A stretch of DNA of 36,722 nt, taken from NCBI GenBank assembly GCA_009861545.1, contig VXME01000163.1:1-36722 (forward strand). The letters run 5' to 3'. Numbering within the stretch: the stretch's first letter is position 1; each line of letters begins with the position of its first letter. This document shows positions 1 to 7,064 of this stretch, piece after piece. The notes under the pieces are model-generated. The model searched no databases and had not been told where the DNA came from. It saw nothing but the letters and a program-made list of their open reading frames with translations. This DNA comes from Acidobacteriota bacterium. GTDB lineage: Bacteria > Acidobacteriota > Vicinamibacteria > Vicinamibacterales > UBA8438. The position numbers were made by a program, and so were the translations under genes.

Positions 1-1323
1 GAGACGCGGCAGTTCTTCCGCATCATCGACGAGCAGGCCGACCGCATGAGCGCGCTGATCGGCGACCTGCTCGACGCGGGGCGCATCGATGCCGGTACGC
101 TCTCGGTCGCGCCCGAGCCTTCGGCGCTGGGCGAGCTGGTCGAGCAGGCGCGGACTGCGTTCCTCTCCGGCGACAGCCGGCACACCGTGCTCATCGACCT
201 GCCGGCGGACCTGCCCCGCGTGCTGGCCGACCGGGGGCGCATCGTCCAGGTGCTGAACAACCTGCTCGCCAACGCCGCGCGGCACTCCCGGGAGCCCACG
301 CCGATTCGCATCGGGGCGAAGCGCGACGGCATGCACGTCGCAGTCTCGGTCTCGGACGAGGGGCGGGGGATTGCACCGGAGCGCCTGCCGCACCTGTTCC
401 GGAAGTACCCCGCTGCCGGAGACGGTGAGCGCGGTGTCGGAGGTGGGCTGGGGCTCGCCATCTGCAAGGGGCTGGTCGAGGCGCATGGCGGGCGCATCCG
501 GGCCGAGAGCGCCGGGCCGGGTCAGGGCGCGCGCTTTACCTTTACGGTCCCGCTGGCCGGGGAGGTGGCCGCCGTCGCCGGTGCGGCATCGGAGCGGCGC
601 GTGGCGCCGTCGGCGGGCGGGCAGAAGGCGCCGGCGGGCGGGGAGAAGACGCGCATCCTGGTGGTGGACGACGACCCGCAGATGCTGCGCTACCTGCGCG
701 ACGCGCTGCTCGGGGCGGGCTATGCCCCGTTGGTCGCAACCGACCACCAGGAGCTGCCCAATCTACTCGAGACCGAAAAGCCCGCCCTGGTAGTGCTCGA
801 CCTGATCCTGCCCGGGACCGACGGCATCGAGCTGATGGAGACCGTACCCGGTCTCGCTGACCTGCCGGTCATCTTCGTCTCCGCCTACGGGCGCGACGAG
901 ACCATCGCGCGGGCGCTCGAAGCCGGCGCCGAGGACTACGTCGTCAAGCCCTTCTCGCAGACGGAGCTGACGGCGCGCATCGGGGCGGCGCTTCGCCGCC
1001 GCGCCGAGCCCGACCTGTTCGTGCTGGGCGAATTGGCGATCGACTACGCCCACCGGCGGGTCGCCCTCGGCGGTCGCCCGCTGGCGTTGACGGCCACCGA
1101 GTACGAGCTCTTGCGCGTGCTCTCGCTCGGCGCCGGACGGGTCGCGACCTACGAAGCGTTGCTGCGCCAGGTGTGGAGCGGGCGCAGCCACGCCAATCCG
1201 AAGCTCGTGCGCGCTTACGTCCAGCGGCTGCGCCGCAAGCTCGGCGACGACACCGGCGAGCCGACCTACATCCTCACCGAGCGTCGTGTCGGCTACCGCA
1301 TGCCGCGCCCGGAGAAGGCGTAG
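1..1323 (+). CDS. Hybrid histidine kinase fused to an OmpR/KdpE-type response regulator (5' end outside window)
   Basis: The reading frame is open from base 1, so the sensor part and the phospho-accepting His lie upstream of the window. Numbering from the internal Met at base 46: the end of a HisKA helix pair comes first, then an HATPase_c domain (N box around 70-81, DEGRG at 104-108, glycine-rich box around 130-139). A roughly 30-residue Ala/Gly-rich linker leads to a receiver domain at about 203-318 (acidic pocket D208-D210, phospho-acceptor D252, S279, K301) and a winged-helix DNA-binding domain at about 325-420 ending in the usual RRVGYR. The receiver and effector resemble KdpE. Having kinase and DNA-binding output in one chain is the odd point, since these are normally two proteins. 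The domain calls are secure; the signal and target genes are unknown. It converges on the next gene. Confidence 0.9.
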   Translation, partial: ETRQFFRIIDEQADRMSALIGDLLDAGRIDAGTLSVAPEPSALGELVEQARTAFLSGDSRHTVLIDLPADLPRVLADRGRIVQVLNNLLANAARHSREPTPIRIGAKRDGMHVAVSVSDEGRGIAPERLPHLFRKYPAAGDGERGVGGGLGLAICKGLVEAHGGRIRAESAGPGQGARFTFTVPLAGEVAAVAGAASERRVAPSAGGQKAPAGGEKTRILVVDDDPQMLRYLRDALLGAGYAPLVATDHQELPNLLETEKPALVVLDLILPGTDGIELMETVPGLADLPVIFVSAYGRDETIARALEAGAEDYVVKPFSQTELTARIGAALRRRAEPDLFVLGELAIDYAHRRVALGGRPLALTATEYELLRVLSLGAGRVATYEALLRQVWSGRSHANPKLVRAYVQRLRRKLGDDTGEPTYILTERRVGYRMPRPEKA

Positions 1324-1412
1324 CGGGTCGTACCGATTCCCTGCCGGGTTACCTCGTGCGGCCCCACCCGCACATCATCAGCGGCGAGACTTTCACCGAT
1401 CACCCCTTGTCG

Positions 1413-2783
1413 TTACGCGTCGATCTCGTGCATCGGCGTCGTGCTGTTCCCGAAGCGGTCGATCGGCACCCCCATCCGCTGCAGGAGCGACAGGTGCAGG
1501 TTGGCGAGGTCGGTCGGCTCGGCGAACTCGATCGCCCGCCCGCTGTCGATGGTGTCGCCGCCGCGGCCGGCGAGCAGCGTCGGCAGGTCGTCGGGATCGT
1601 GCGCGTTGCCGTCGCCGAGGATCGCGCCGTAGACGATCATGCTGTTGTCGAGCAGCGTCCGGCCGTCCGGCTCCTCGATGGACTTGAGGCGCCCGAGCAG
1701 GTAGGCCACCTGCTCGTGGTGCCAGCGGATGACCTCCAGGTACATCCGCTGCTTCTCCTCGGGGGAGCTCCACGAGGTGACGCCGTCGTCGTCCTCGGTC
1801 TTGCCGGACGCGTTCTTGTAGTGCGACAGCGCGTGCCACGTGCCCTTCACGCCAGGAATGAAGTTGAAGTAGCGGTTCGACTGCCCGTGGTCGAGCATGA
1901 ACGTCACCACGCGCGTCGCGTCGGACCGGAACGCGGCGACCAGCAGGTCCATCATCAGGCGGACATACTCCCCGTGGTCGGACGGGATCCCCGGCTCCGG
2001 GGCCATGAGCGTGTCGGTCAGCGCCTTGTCCCTGCCCATCTCGGTCGAGCGCCGCTCGGAGAACTCGATGCGCCGTTCGAGGGCGCGGATCGAGTCGAAG
2101 TACTCGTCCAGGCGCACTTGGTCGGTCGTGCTGGCGGTTCGGCGGAGGGCTTTCGCGTCCTCGAGCACGGCGTCCATCACCGAGCGGTTGCTCGCTCCGC
2201 CGGACGGGGGCCGGAAGATGCGGTCGAAGACGGCGCGCGGCTCCACCTCGCGCGGCAGCGGCCGGTCCGGCGCCGACCACGAGATGCTGTTGCGCGACAG
2301 CGAGTTTGAGAAGAACCCCTCGCCCCGGGTCGACAGCTCCAGCGACGGCAGCAGCGTCTCCCGCCCGGTGTGCCGGCCGGCGATCTGGTCCGCCGACACG
2401 CCGCCGGCGCTGACCGCCTGCCGGTCGTAGTCGAATCCGGTCAGCCAGGTCGGTGTGCCCCCGACGTGCCCGTTGCCCAGCGGCGTCCAGACGTTGCGCG
2501 GGATGATCAGCTCGTCCTTGAACGGCTCGAACGGACTCATCCACTCGTTCAGCTTCACGATTCGCCCGTCGGGCCCGGTCTCGGCCGGGTGCCACGAGCC
2601 GCGCGCGATCCCGTTCGGGAAGTACAGGTACGCCAGCCGCCGCGCGCCCGCGGCCGCACCGGGAGCCGCCTGCGCGCCTCCGCCGAACGCGGAGACCGGG
2701 CGCATGATGTCGAGCAGCGGCAGCGCCATCGTGGCGCCGATTCCGCGCAGCACGGTCCGCCGGGAGATGCGTCGTGTCGTCAT
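1413..2783 (-). CDS. DUF1552 domain protein, Tat-exported
   Basis: This is a 456-residue protein of the DUF1552 family, which is common in planctomycetes, verrucomicrobia and acidobacteria and usually encoded beside DUF1592/DUF1588 cytochrome proteins. No biochemical role is established. The ATG at 2783 is chosen because a twin-arginine signal (SRRTVLR at residues 7-13, then a short hydrophobic stretch) starts there and a GAGGAA ribosome site lies just upstream. The open frame runs further upstream, but that part does not look like protein. The C-terminal region has the family's LLDNSMIVYG and HDPDDLPTLLAG type segments. Its likely partner, the DUF1592 gene at 4979-6994, is on the same strand but separated by TA and FRG genes. 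The family call is strong; function is unknown. Confidence 0.9.
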   Translation of the reverse strand: MTTRRISRRTVLRGIGATMALPLLDIMRPVSAFGGGAQAAPGAAAGARRLAYLYFPNGIARGSWHPAETGPDGRIVKLNEWMSPFEPFKDELIIPRNVWTPLGNGHVGGTPTWLTGFDYDRQAVSAGGVSADQIAGRHTGRETLLPSLELSTRGEGFFSNSLSRNSISWSAPDRPLPREVEPRAVFDRIFRPPSGGASNRSVMDAVLEDAKALRRTASTTDQVRLDEYFDSIRALERRIEFSERRSTEMGRDKALTDTLMAPEPGIPSDHGEYVRLMMDLLVAAFRSDATRVVTFMLDHGQSNRYFNFIPGVKGTWHALSHYKNASGKTEDDDGVTSWSSPEEKQRMYLEVIRWHHEQVAYLLGRLKSIEEPDGRTLLDNSMIVYGAILGDGNAHDPDDLPTLLAGRGGDTIDSGRAIEFAEPTDLANLHLSLLQRMGVPIDRFGNSTTPMHEIDA

Positions 2784-2830
2784 CGGGTCAGTTCCTCGAT
2801 CCGATCGCGTGTGCTCGTTCCGACTGCCAC

Positions 2831-2836
2831 AGTGTA
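2831..2836 (-). promoter_or_regulatory. Possible -10 element (TACACT) upstream of the DUF1552 gene
   Basis: On the minus strand TACACT lies about 48 bases upstream of the ATG at 2783, inside the gap after brnA. No convincing -35 box is visible at 16-18 bases. It would give the DUF1552 gene its own start site now that it is separated from the DUF1592 gene. This is a weak match and only a candidate. Confidence 0.25.
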
Positions 2837-2893
2837 GATCACGCGCACCCTTATGCGGGTTGCTGCGGTTCAGTGCCGCCGGCACGCCATCGT

Positions 2894-3187
2894 CTACCCG
2901 GCCGGGTGGCCGCCGGGTCTTCCCGGTCGAGTCTCGTCCCGATGCGCCTCGTAGTAGGCGCGCAGGATTGCGTTGATGCGGCTCTGGTATCCCTTGCCCC
3001 GGCCTTTCAGCCACGCAAGCACGTCGCTGTCCAGGCGGATCGTCAGTTGCTGCTTGCGGGGCGGAACCACCACCCGCGCCTTCCGGAAGAAGTCGGAGTC
3101 CAACTCCGGAATATCGGAGTAGTCGATGTCTTCGTCTCGCAGGGCGTCAACGCGCTTCAAGTCGCTCCCGATAGCGTCTGGTTTCAC
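2894..3187 (-). CDS. brnA: BrnA-family antitoxin
   Basis: This 97-residue protein matches the BrnA antitoxin family. The central region from about residue 44 (KQQLTIRLDSDVLAWLKGRG) followed by the KGYQSRINAILRAY segment is the typical ribbon-helix-helix core. The N-terminal half is acidic and is expected to wrap the toxin. In characterised systems BrnA neutralises the BrnT ribonuclease and represses the operon together with it. The start overlaps the end of brnT by 41 bases, which is a long overlap but in the usual toxin-first order of brnTA. The family call is strong. Confidence 0.9.
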   Translation of the reverse strand: MKPDAIGSDLKRVDALRDEDIDYSDIPELDSDFFRKARVVVPPRKQQLTIRLDSDVLAWLKGRGKGYQSRINAILRAYYEAHRDETRPGRPGGHPAG

Positions 3188-3428
3188 GGCTGTTCGCCTT
3201 TCTCATGGAGATCACCCGGGTGCGCCCGCCGCGCGGCGTGTGCGCGATGACCACCGTGCGACCTCTCAGTAGTCCGATCGTGATGAACCTCGGTTCTCCG
3301 TAATCTCGGCGCGTATCCTCGGACGTCACGCAGGAGCCGGCGAGGACCGCCTCGGCGTCGTGGAAGCTGATGCCCTGTCTGGCCAAGTTCTCTCGGCTCT
3401 TGGTTTCGTCCCATTCGTATTCCGCCAT
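3147..3428 (-). CDS. brnT: BrnT-family ribonuclease toxin
   Basis: This is a 93-residue protein of the BrnT family (RelE-like fold mRNA-cleaving toxin). Visible family landmarks are YEWDETKSRENLARQGISF at the N terminus, DTRRDYGEPR in the middle, the GRTVVIAHTPRGGRTRVIS strand pair, and the RKANSRETRRY C terminus with its conserved basic and Tyr residues. It looks full length. The ATG at 3428 follows a weak GCAGG site. It is the first gene of a two-gene operon with brnA, behind a recognisable promoter and palindrome. It sits between the two halves of what is probably one DUF1592/DUF1552 unit. Confidence 0.9.
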   Translation of the reverse strand: MAEYEWDETKSRENLARQGISFHDAEAVLAGSCVTSEDTRRDYGEPRFITIGLLRGRTVVIAHTPRGGRTRVISMRKANSRETRRYRERLEAR

Positions 3429-3437
3429 CCTGCACGC

Positions 3438-3478
3438 TTGTAGCTACAAATGTAGCTGCAGAAAGAGGCTATGGTCAA
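3438..3478 (-). promoter_or_regulatory. brnTA promoter with overlapping palindromic operator
   Basis: On the minus strand TTGACC (3473-3478) and TACATT (3449-3454) are separated by 18 bases, a good sigma-70 type pair just upstream of brnT. A perfect 12-base palindrome TTGTAGCTACAA at 3438-3449 abuts the -10 box, and a second imperfect copy, TGTAGCTGCA, lies at 3451-3460. BrnA/BrnT complexes are known to autorepress their operon in other bacteria, so these are the natural candidate binding sites. The assignment rests on sequence pattern and position only. Confidence 0.6.
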
Positions 3479-3487
3479 GTGACCGAC

Positions 3488-3525
3488 GTTGTCGAGCGGC
3501 GTCCGGCCGTCCGGTTCCACGATGG
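3488..3525 (-). pseudogene. 38-base remnant copy of a DUF1552 gene
   Basis: Bases 3488-3525 match 1644-1681 inside the DUF1552 gene at 35 of 38 positions and on the same strand. Translated on the minus strand the remnant reads IVEPDGRTPLDN, against IEEPDGRTLLDN in the intact gene. Similarity stops abruptly on both sides, and the surrounding frame is not DUF1552-like. It lies immediately upstream of the brnTA promoter. It is most simply a leftover of a rearrangement that placed the TA genes beside or within a DUF1552 gene. Confidence 0.6.
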
Positions 3526-3555
3526 CTGTCTGCTGCCGGCGGGGCGGCGCCACGC

Positions 3556-3573
3556 GAGCTACGAGTGTAGCTC
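3556..3573. promoter_or_regulatory. Inverted repeat sharing the TAGCT core of the brnTA operator
   Basis: GAGCTA and TAGCTC are separated by 6 bases. The core resembles the half sites of the palindrome at 3438-3449. It lies about 105 bases upstream of the ParD-like antitoxin gene on the plus strand, so it could be an operator for that gene or a distal site of the brnTA operator. No function is demonstrated. Confidence 0.3.
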
Positions 3574-3676
3574 CGACCAGCCGGGAACGCGCCGAGAGGC
3601 TCCCTCGACCCCCTTGGTGGTGTCTACCTCACGACTCTGCTCGGCACCTGCTATCCTGATCTCGGGTTCCGTCGCC

Positions 3677-3874
3677 ATGACCGCCAAGGAGACCGCTCGC
3701 GCCGTCTTGGACCGACTACCCGAGGATTGCAGTCTGGACGACGTGCTGTATTACCTGTACGTGGCCCAGACGGTACAGCAGGGGCGGGCCGACGCCGATG
3801 CCGGTCTGACGCTCCCACACGATGAGGTCGAGGCGGAGCTACGTCGGAAATGGCTTCTCGGCGGCGATGCGTAG
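3677..3874 (+). CDS. Small ParD-like antitoxin, orphan
   Basis: This is a 65-residue protein beginning MTAKETARAVLDRLPEDCS and continuing with an acidic helix (DDVLYYLYVAQTVQQGRADAD) and a basic tail. This is the layout of small antitoxins paired with RelE/ParE toxins, in which the first helix-rich half is the dimer part and the C-terminal segment binds toxin. The frame extends upstream to 3479, but that part includes the DUF1552 remnant and is not protein-like, so the ATG at 3677 is chosen. The expected downstream toxin gene is broken, which leaves this antitoxin without a functional partner here. The family is inferred from pattern, not from a strong motif. Confidence 0.6.
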   Translation: MTAKETARAVLDRLPEDCSLDDVLYYLYVAQTVQQGRADADAGLTLPHDEVEAELRRKWLLGGDA

Positions 3875-3996
3875 TCTGGGCGAAGTCCGCGAGGCGCGCC
3901 GCCGGCTTGGCGGCAGCCATCGCCTCGGGGGCGCTGGACGACTTGATCGGCCACATCGCGGGGGACGAGTCGCATCGTAGCCTCCTCTCCTCATGA
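3871..3996 (+). pseudogene. Truncated ParE/RelE-like toxin remnant
   Basis: The frame beginning GTA at 3871 encodes VVWAKSARRAAG, then an alanine-rich helix, LDDLIGHIAGDES and a stop at 3994. ParE-type toxins start with M-x-V-x-W-x-x-S-A-x-x-D-L and continue with a Y/H-I-A-x-D motif, so this resembles the first 40 or so residues of one. The only nearby ATG (3867) is in a different frame, and the C-terminal catalytic half is missing. The position overlapping the antitoxin stop is exactly where the toxin of this module should start. I infer a frameshifted and truncated toxin. Confidence 0.5.
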
Positions 3997-4023
3997 TGGG
4001 TGGTGGAGAGGCGTCGCCAAGTA

Positions 4024-5016
4024 TCACATGTAGTGGGACACGACACCGAGAGTGCCGCGGGGAAGGTCGTTCTCGGTGCAGGCCCTGTCGAGAGTGCTCT
4101 GGATGTCGGGACGGCTGAGCTGCTTCAGAGAATCGTCGTACTCCGGAGCCGGGAACAGGAACCGGGCCGAGAACATGTGACCGCAGAGTGCCCACTGTCG
4201 GGAGTTCGGGAAGCGAACGTGGGCGATACGGTAGGGCTCAAGGTCCTGTTTGCCGCGTGGGTTGCCATCGTCGTCCTGCTTTGCAAGTGACAGGCCGTGC
4301 TGCGCATGTGGTCTGAAGTGTCTTGAGGAGTCGTCACCCCAGAGGTCAACGACTTTCAGCCAGGTTCTTCCTTCCGGGCGAGCGTCGTATATGGAAATAT
4401 AGCCGTGTTCCCTCTCGCTCGTTGTCGCTACGAAACAAGAGCCGCGCGTTTCGAAGTCGTGAGTGGCGAACCAGATCGCGGTGTAGAGGTTGCGTACGAC
4501 GTCGAGCCACGGGGTCCTGATTCCATAATGTTGAAGCACCGCACCCAAGTGCTCTGTTCCTTGCCACCGAGTGCCCCTGAGCGGGGGGTGTAGTTCCTGC
4601 AGTCGGTTCAGAAAGCACTTGTAAGCAGCCCAACGTTGTTCCAATTCGTTTCCGGCGTTCCGAAACAAAGATGGAACCGAGCTCGGAAAACACCGCGTTT
4701 CTCCTCGGAGAAAAACTGGGCGACAGGGGCCACTGCAGAATGCGATAAACGACGCCAAGACGGCCGGATCATCTATCCGTATCTGCGTTGGATTGTCGCT
4801 GCACGGGACTACGACCGAGCCGTCATGCTTATGGTAGTCGTTCTTGAACTTCTGCGCGGGGGTCTGCTGGTCTCTCCGATCGCTCACTTCCGCCATTCTC
4901 CTCTGCAGGTGCCTTTGGTAGTCCTTGATCGTGCTACCGAAAATCAAAAATCGAGGACGAGACCGTTCGCGACGTTCGCTACTGCTTCTTGTACTGGAAC
5001 GGATAGCTGACGACAA
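4024..5016 (-). CDS. FRG domain-containing protein
   Basis: This protein of up to 330 residues contains an FRG domain. The signature appears here as VFLRGE near residue 101-106 followed by PSLFR, and the second block LQHYGIRTPWLDVVRNLYTA at about 161-180 matches the family's QHYG...LD pattern. FRG proteins have no settled biochemical role and are often found in accessory regions. The start is uncertain: the ATG at 5016 overlaps the end of the DUF1592 gene by 38 bases, and a later ATG at 4896 follows an AGAGGAGA sequence very closely. Base composition differs from the neighbours (for example 30 of 60 bases are G or C at 4621-4680), which suggests recent transfer. Confidence 0.8.
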   Translation of the reverse strand: MSSAIRSSTRSSSERRERSRPRFLIFGSTIKDYQRHLQRRMAEVSDRRDQQTPAQKFKNDYHKHDGSVVVPCSDNPTQIRIDDPAVLASFIAFCSGPCRPVFLRGETRCFPSSVPSLFRNAGNELEQRWAAYKCFLNRLQELHPPLRGTRWQGTEHLGAVLQHYGIRTPWLDVVRNLYTAIWFATHDFETRGSCFVATTSEREHGYISIYDARPEGRTWLKVVDLWGDDSSRHFRPHAQHGLSLAKQDDDGNPRGKQDLEPYRIAHVRFPNSRQWALCGHMFSARFLFPAPEYDDSLKQLSRPDIQSTLDRACTENDLPRGTLGVVSHYM

Positions 5017-6994
5017 TCTCCTTCACCAGCGTCTGGAACCGGTAGTCGTCCGCCTCGAGCGCGGCGAGGATCTTCCGCAGGGCCGGCTCGTCGTAGTACT
5101 CGAGCTGGCGGCCGAGGGCGTAGGCGAGCATCTTCGATGCGGTCTGCCGGACGAGGTCGTGGTGGCGTTCCTCGAGGAGCGTGCGCTTCAGGCCGGCCGG
5201 GCCGGCGAACGCGGTGCCGCTCGGTAGCGAGCCGGCGGCCTGGATCGGCGTGTAGGTGTTGCGGTAGAAGCGCTTCTCGGTGAAGACGTTGGTGTCTTCG
5301 ATGATGCGGATCTCGTCGGCTTCCTCCTCGGTCTCCACGCGCTCCCGGAAGTGGTAGCTGTCGCGCCAGCGGCCGAAGTAGTCGAAGTTTTCCAGGCTGA
5401 AGCCGATCGGGTCGATGCGGCTGTGGCAGGCGCTGCACGTGGGATTGCTGGAGTGCATCTCCAGCTTCTCGCGGAAGCTGAGCCGGCGCAGGTCGCCGAG
5501 CTCCTCGGACAGGACGCCCGCGCCCGGCGGCGGGGGCGGGGGCGGGGTGCCGAGCAGCACGTCGAGGATGTAGTGGCCGCGCTTGACCGGGCTCGTGTCC
5601 TTGTAGTTCGACGTCAGGGCCAGGACGCTGCCGTGCCCGAGGTAGCCGCCCCGGTTCGGGTCGTCGAGCGCCACGCGGCGCATGTGCTCGCCCTCTATTC
5701 CCGTCATGTCGTAGAGAGTGGTGGCGAGCTCCTCGTTGACGTAGGTGTAGTCGGCGTCGATGAGCCGGCGGATGGGCTGGTTGTCGCGGACGAGCGACAG
5801 GAAGAACAGCGACGACTCGTCGCGCATCGCCGTCATCAGCGTGTCGGTGCACCACGGGTTGTCGATGGGGTCGAGCCAGATGCGCGAGCCGACGTGCTGG
5901 AAGCCGAGCCACTGGGCGGCGAAGCTGGTGCCGAGGGTGTTGGCTTTCGGGTCGGCCAGCATCCGGTCGACCTGCGCTTCGAGCACGGCCGGGTCGCTCA
6001 GCGCGCCGCGGCGCGCGAGGTCACGGAGCTCGGCGTCCGGCATCGAGGACCACAGGAAGTAGGAGAGGCGCGAGGCCAGGTCCCAGTCGCTGACGCGGTA
6101 GGGCTCACCGTCCGCGGACGCGGGCGGCGTCTCGACGCGCAGCAGGAACTTCGGCGAGATGAGTATCGCCTGCAGGACCACCTTCACGGCGTCCTGGAAC
6201 GCCTCCCCCGCCTCGCGCGCCGCGCGGTACCGGCCGAGCGCCCGCGTCACGTCCGCCTCGCTCGGCGGACGGCGCCAGGCCCGCCCGAGAAAGTGGCGCA
6301 GCACCAACTCGGCCGCTTCCTCGTCGCCGATGCCGCCGCCGGGCCTGGCGATGAACACCAGCTCATGCGCGCGCCGTTCGGCGTCGGTCGCCGGCTCAGA
6401 CGGCAGCATCAGCTCGACGACCCGCTCGGCCGCCGCGATGTAGCGCTCCATCAGCGTCGACTCGAGGAACAAGGTGTTGGCCGTGTTGTCGAAGCCGCTC
6501 GCGCCGACCAGCTCGGCGGGGAAACGGTCGGTGAGGGTGAAGTTCGCGCCGACGAGGTCGCGCAGCGTGTTGTCGAGCTCGCGGTGCGTCAGCCGCTTCA
6601 CCGGCTCGTAGCCCGGGTCGTCGACCGTGGAGTAGTCGAAGTTGTCGATGGAGTCCGACAGCAGGGCGTGGAGCCTCTCGCGCTCGGCGCTGGCGGGCTG
6701 CGGCGCGCCGGCGGGCGGCATCTTGCCTACCTCGACGGCGTCGATCACCCGCGTCCAGGCCTCGCGGTTGCGCACCAGCGGGCGTTGGGCGATCAACCCG
6801 TCGAGATTGACCCCGGCGGTTTGCGTCTCCGGGCCGTGGCAGCCGAAGCAGTACTGCTCCAGCAAGGGGGCCGCGGGATGCGGGGCCCCGTCGTCGACGC
6901 CCGGACCGGCCGTGGTTTGCGCGGACGCGCGCCCCGCGCCTGCCGCGGCAGCGAGGATGAGCGCGAACATGGTGACGCGTTGGAGCGTGCTCAT
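4979..6994 (-). CDS. DUF1592/DUF1588/DUF1585-type c-haem protein (shorter form)
   Basis: This is a 671-residue exported protein. The ATG at 6994 starts a clear Sec signal peptide ending at about ASA-Q. A CFGCH haem-binding motif follows at residues 49-53, then DUF1587 (TVDDPGYEPVKRLTHRELDN region), DUF1595 and DUF1592 (LSYFLWSSMPDAELR), DUF1588 (LGHGSVLALTSNYKDTSPVKRG, with a proline run PPPPPPPG) and a second CSACH motif leading into the C-terminal DUF1585 (FQTLVKEIVVSYPFQY). This is the planctomycete-type cytochrome architecture. It is about 130 residues shorter than the homologue at 8199, mainly because a central beta-rich insert is missing. The VapBC module lies directly upstream and the FRG gene overlaps its end. 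The substrate is unknown. Confidence 0.92.
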   Translation of the reverse strand: MSTLQRVTMFALILAAAAGAGRASAQTTAGPGVDDGAPHPAAPLLEQYCFGCHGPETQTAGVNLDGLIAQRPLVRNREAWTRVIDAVEVGKMPPAGAPQPASAERERLHALLSDSIDNFDYSTVDDPGYEPVKRLTHRELDNTLRDLVGANFTLTDRFPAELVGASGFDNTANTLFLESTLMERYIAAAERVVELMLPSEPATDAERRAHELVFIARPGGGIGDEEAAELVLRHFLGRAWRRPPSEADVTRALGRYRAAREAGEAFQDAVKVVLQAILISPKFLLRVETPPASADGEPYRVSDWDLASRLSYFLWSSMPDAELRDLARRGALSDPAVLEAQVDRMLADPKANTLGTSFAAQWLGFQHVGSRIWLDPIDNPWCTDTLMTAMRDESSLFFLSLVRDNQPIRRLIDADYTYVNEELATTLYDMTGIEGEHMRRVALDDPNRGGYLGHGSVLALTSNYKDTSPVKRGHYILDVLLGTPPPPPPPGAGVLSEELGDLRRLSFREKLEMHSSNPTCSACHSRIDPIGFSLENFDYFGRWRDSYHFRERVETEEEADEIRIIEDTNVFTEKRFYRNTYTPIQAAGSLPSGTAFAGPAGLKRTLLEERHHDLVRQTASKMLAYALGRQLEYYDEPALRKILAALEADDYRFQTLVKEIVVSYPFQYKKQ

Positions 6995-7064
6995 GGCCAA
7001 ATATGTCGGTGGAAGGTGCAACGTTAGCACAGGGCGACCTGTCTGCCTCGCGTCGCGCGTTCCG

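Noticed and set aside
1355-1376. Short inverted repeat between the kinase and DUF1552 stops
   Set aside because: The stem is only about six base pairs with an uneven loop, much weaker than the other hairpins in the window.
3326-3553. 75-codon minus-strand frame carrying IVEPDGRTPLDN
   Set aside because: Only about 13 codons resemble DUF1552; the rest is the brnTA promoter and a shadow of brnT. It was reported as a remnant instead of a gene.
5515-5552. G-rich run that might form a G-quadruplex
   Set aside because: It is the antisense of the codons for a proline run (PPPPPPPG) that is normal in DUF1588 proteins, and it has only three long G-runs.
5351-7027. 558-codon open frame on the plus strand
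   Set aside because: It is antisense to the DUF1592 gene; composition is Val/Arg/Ala-rich with no recognisable fold.
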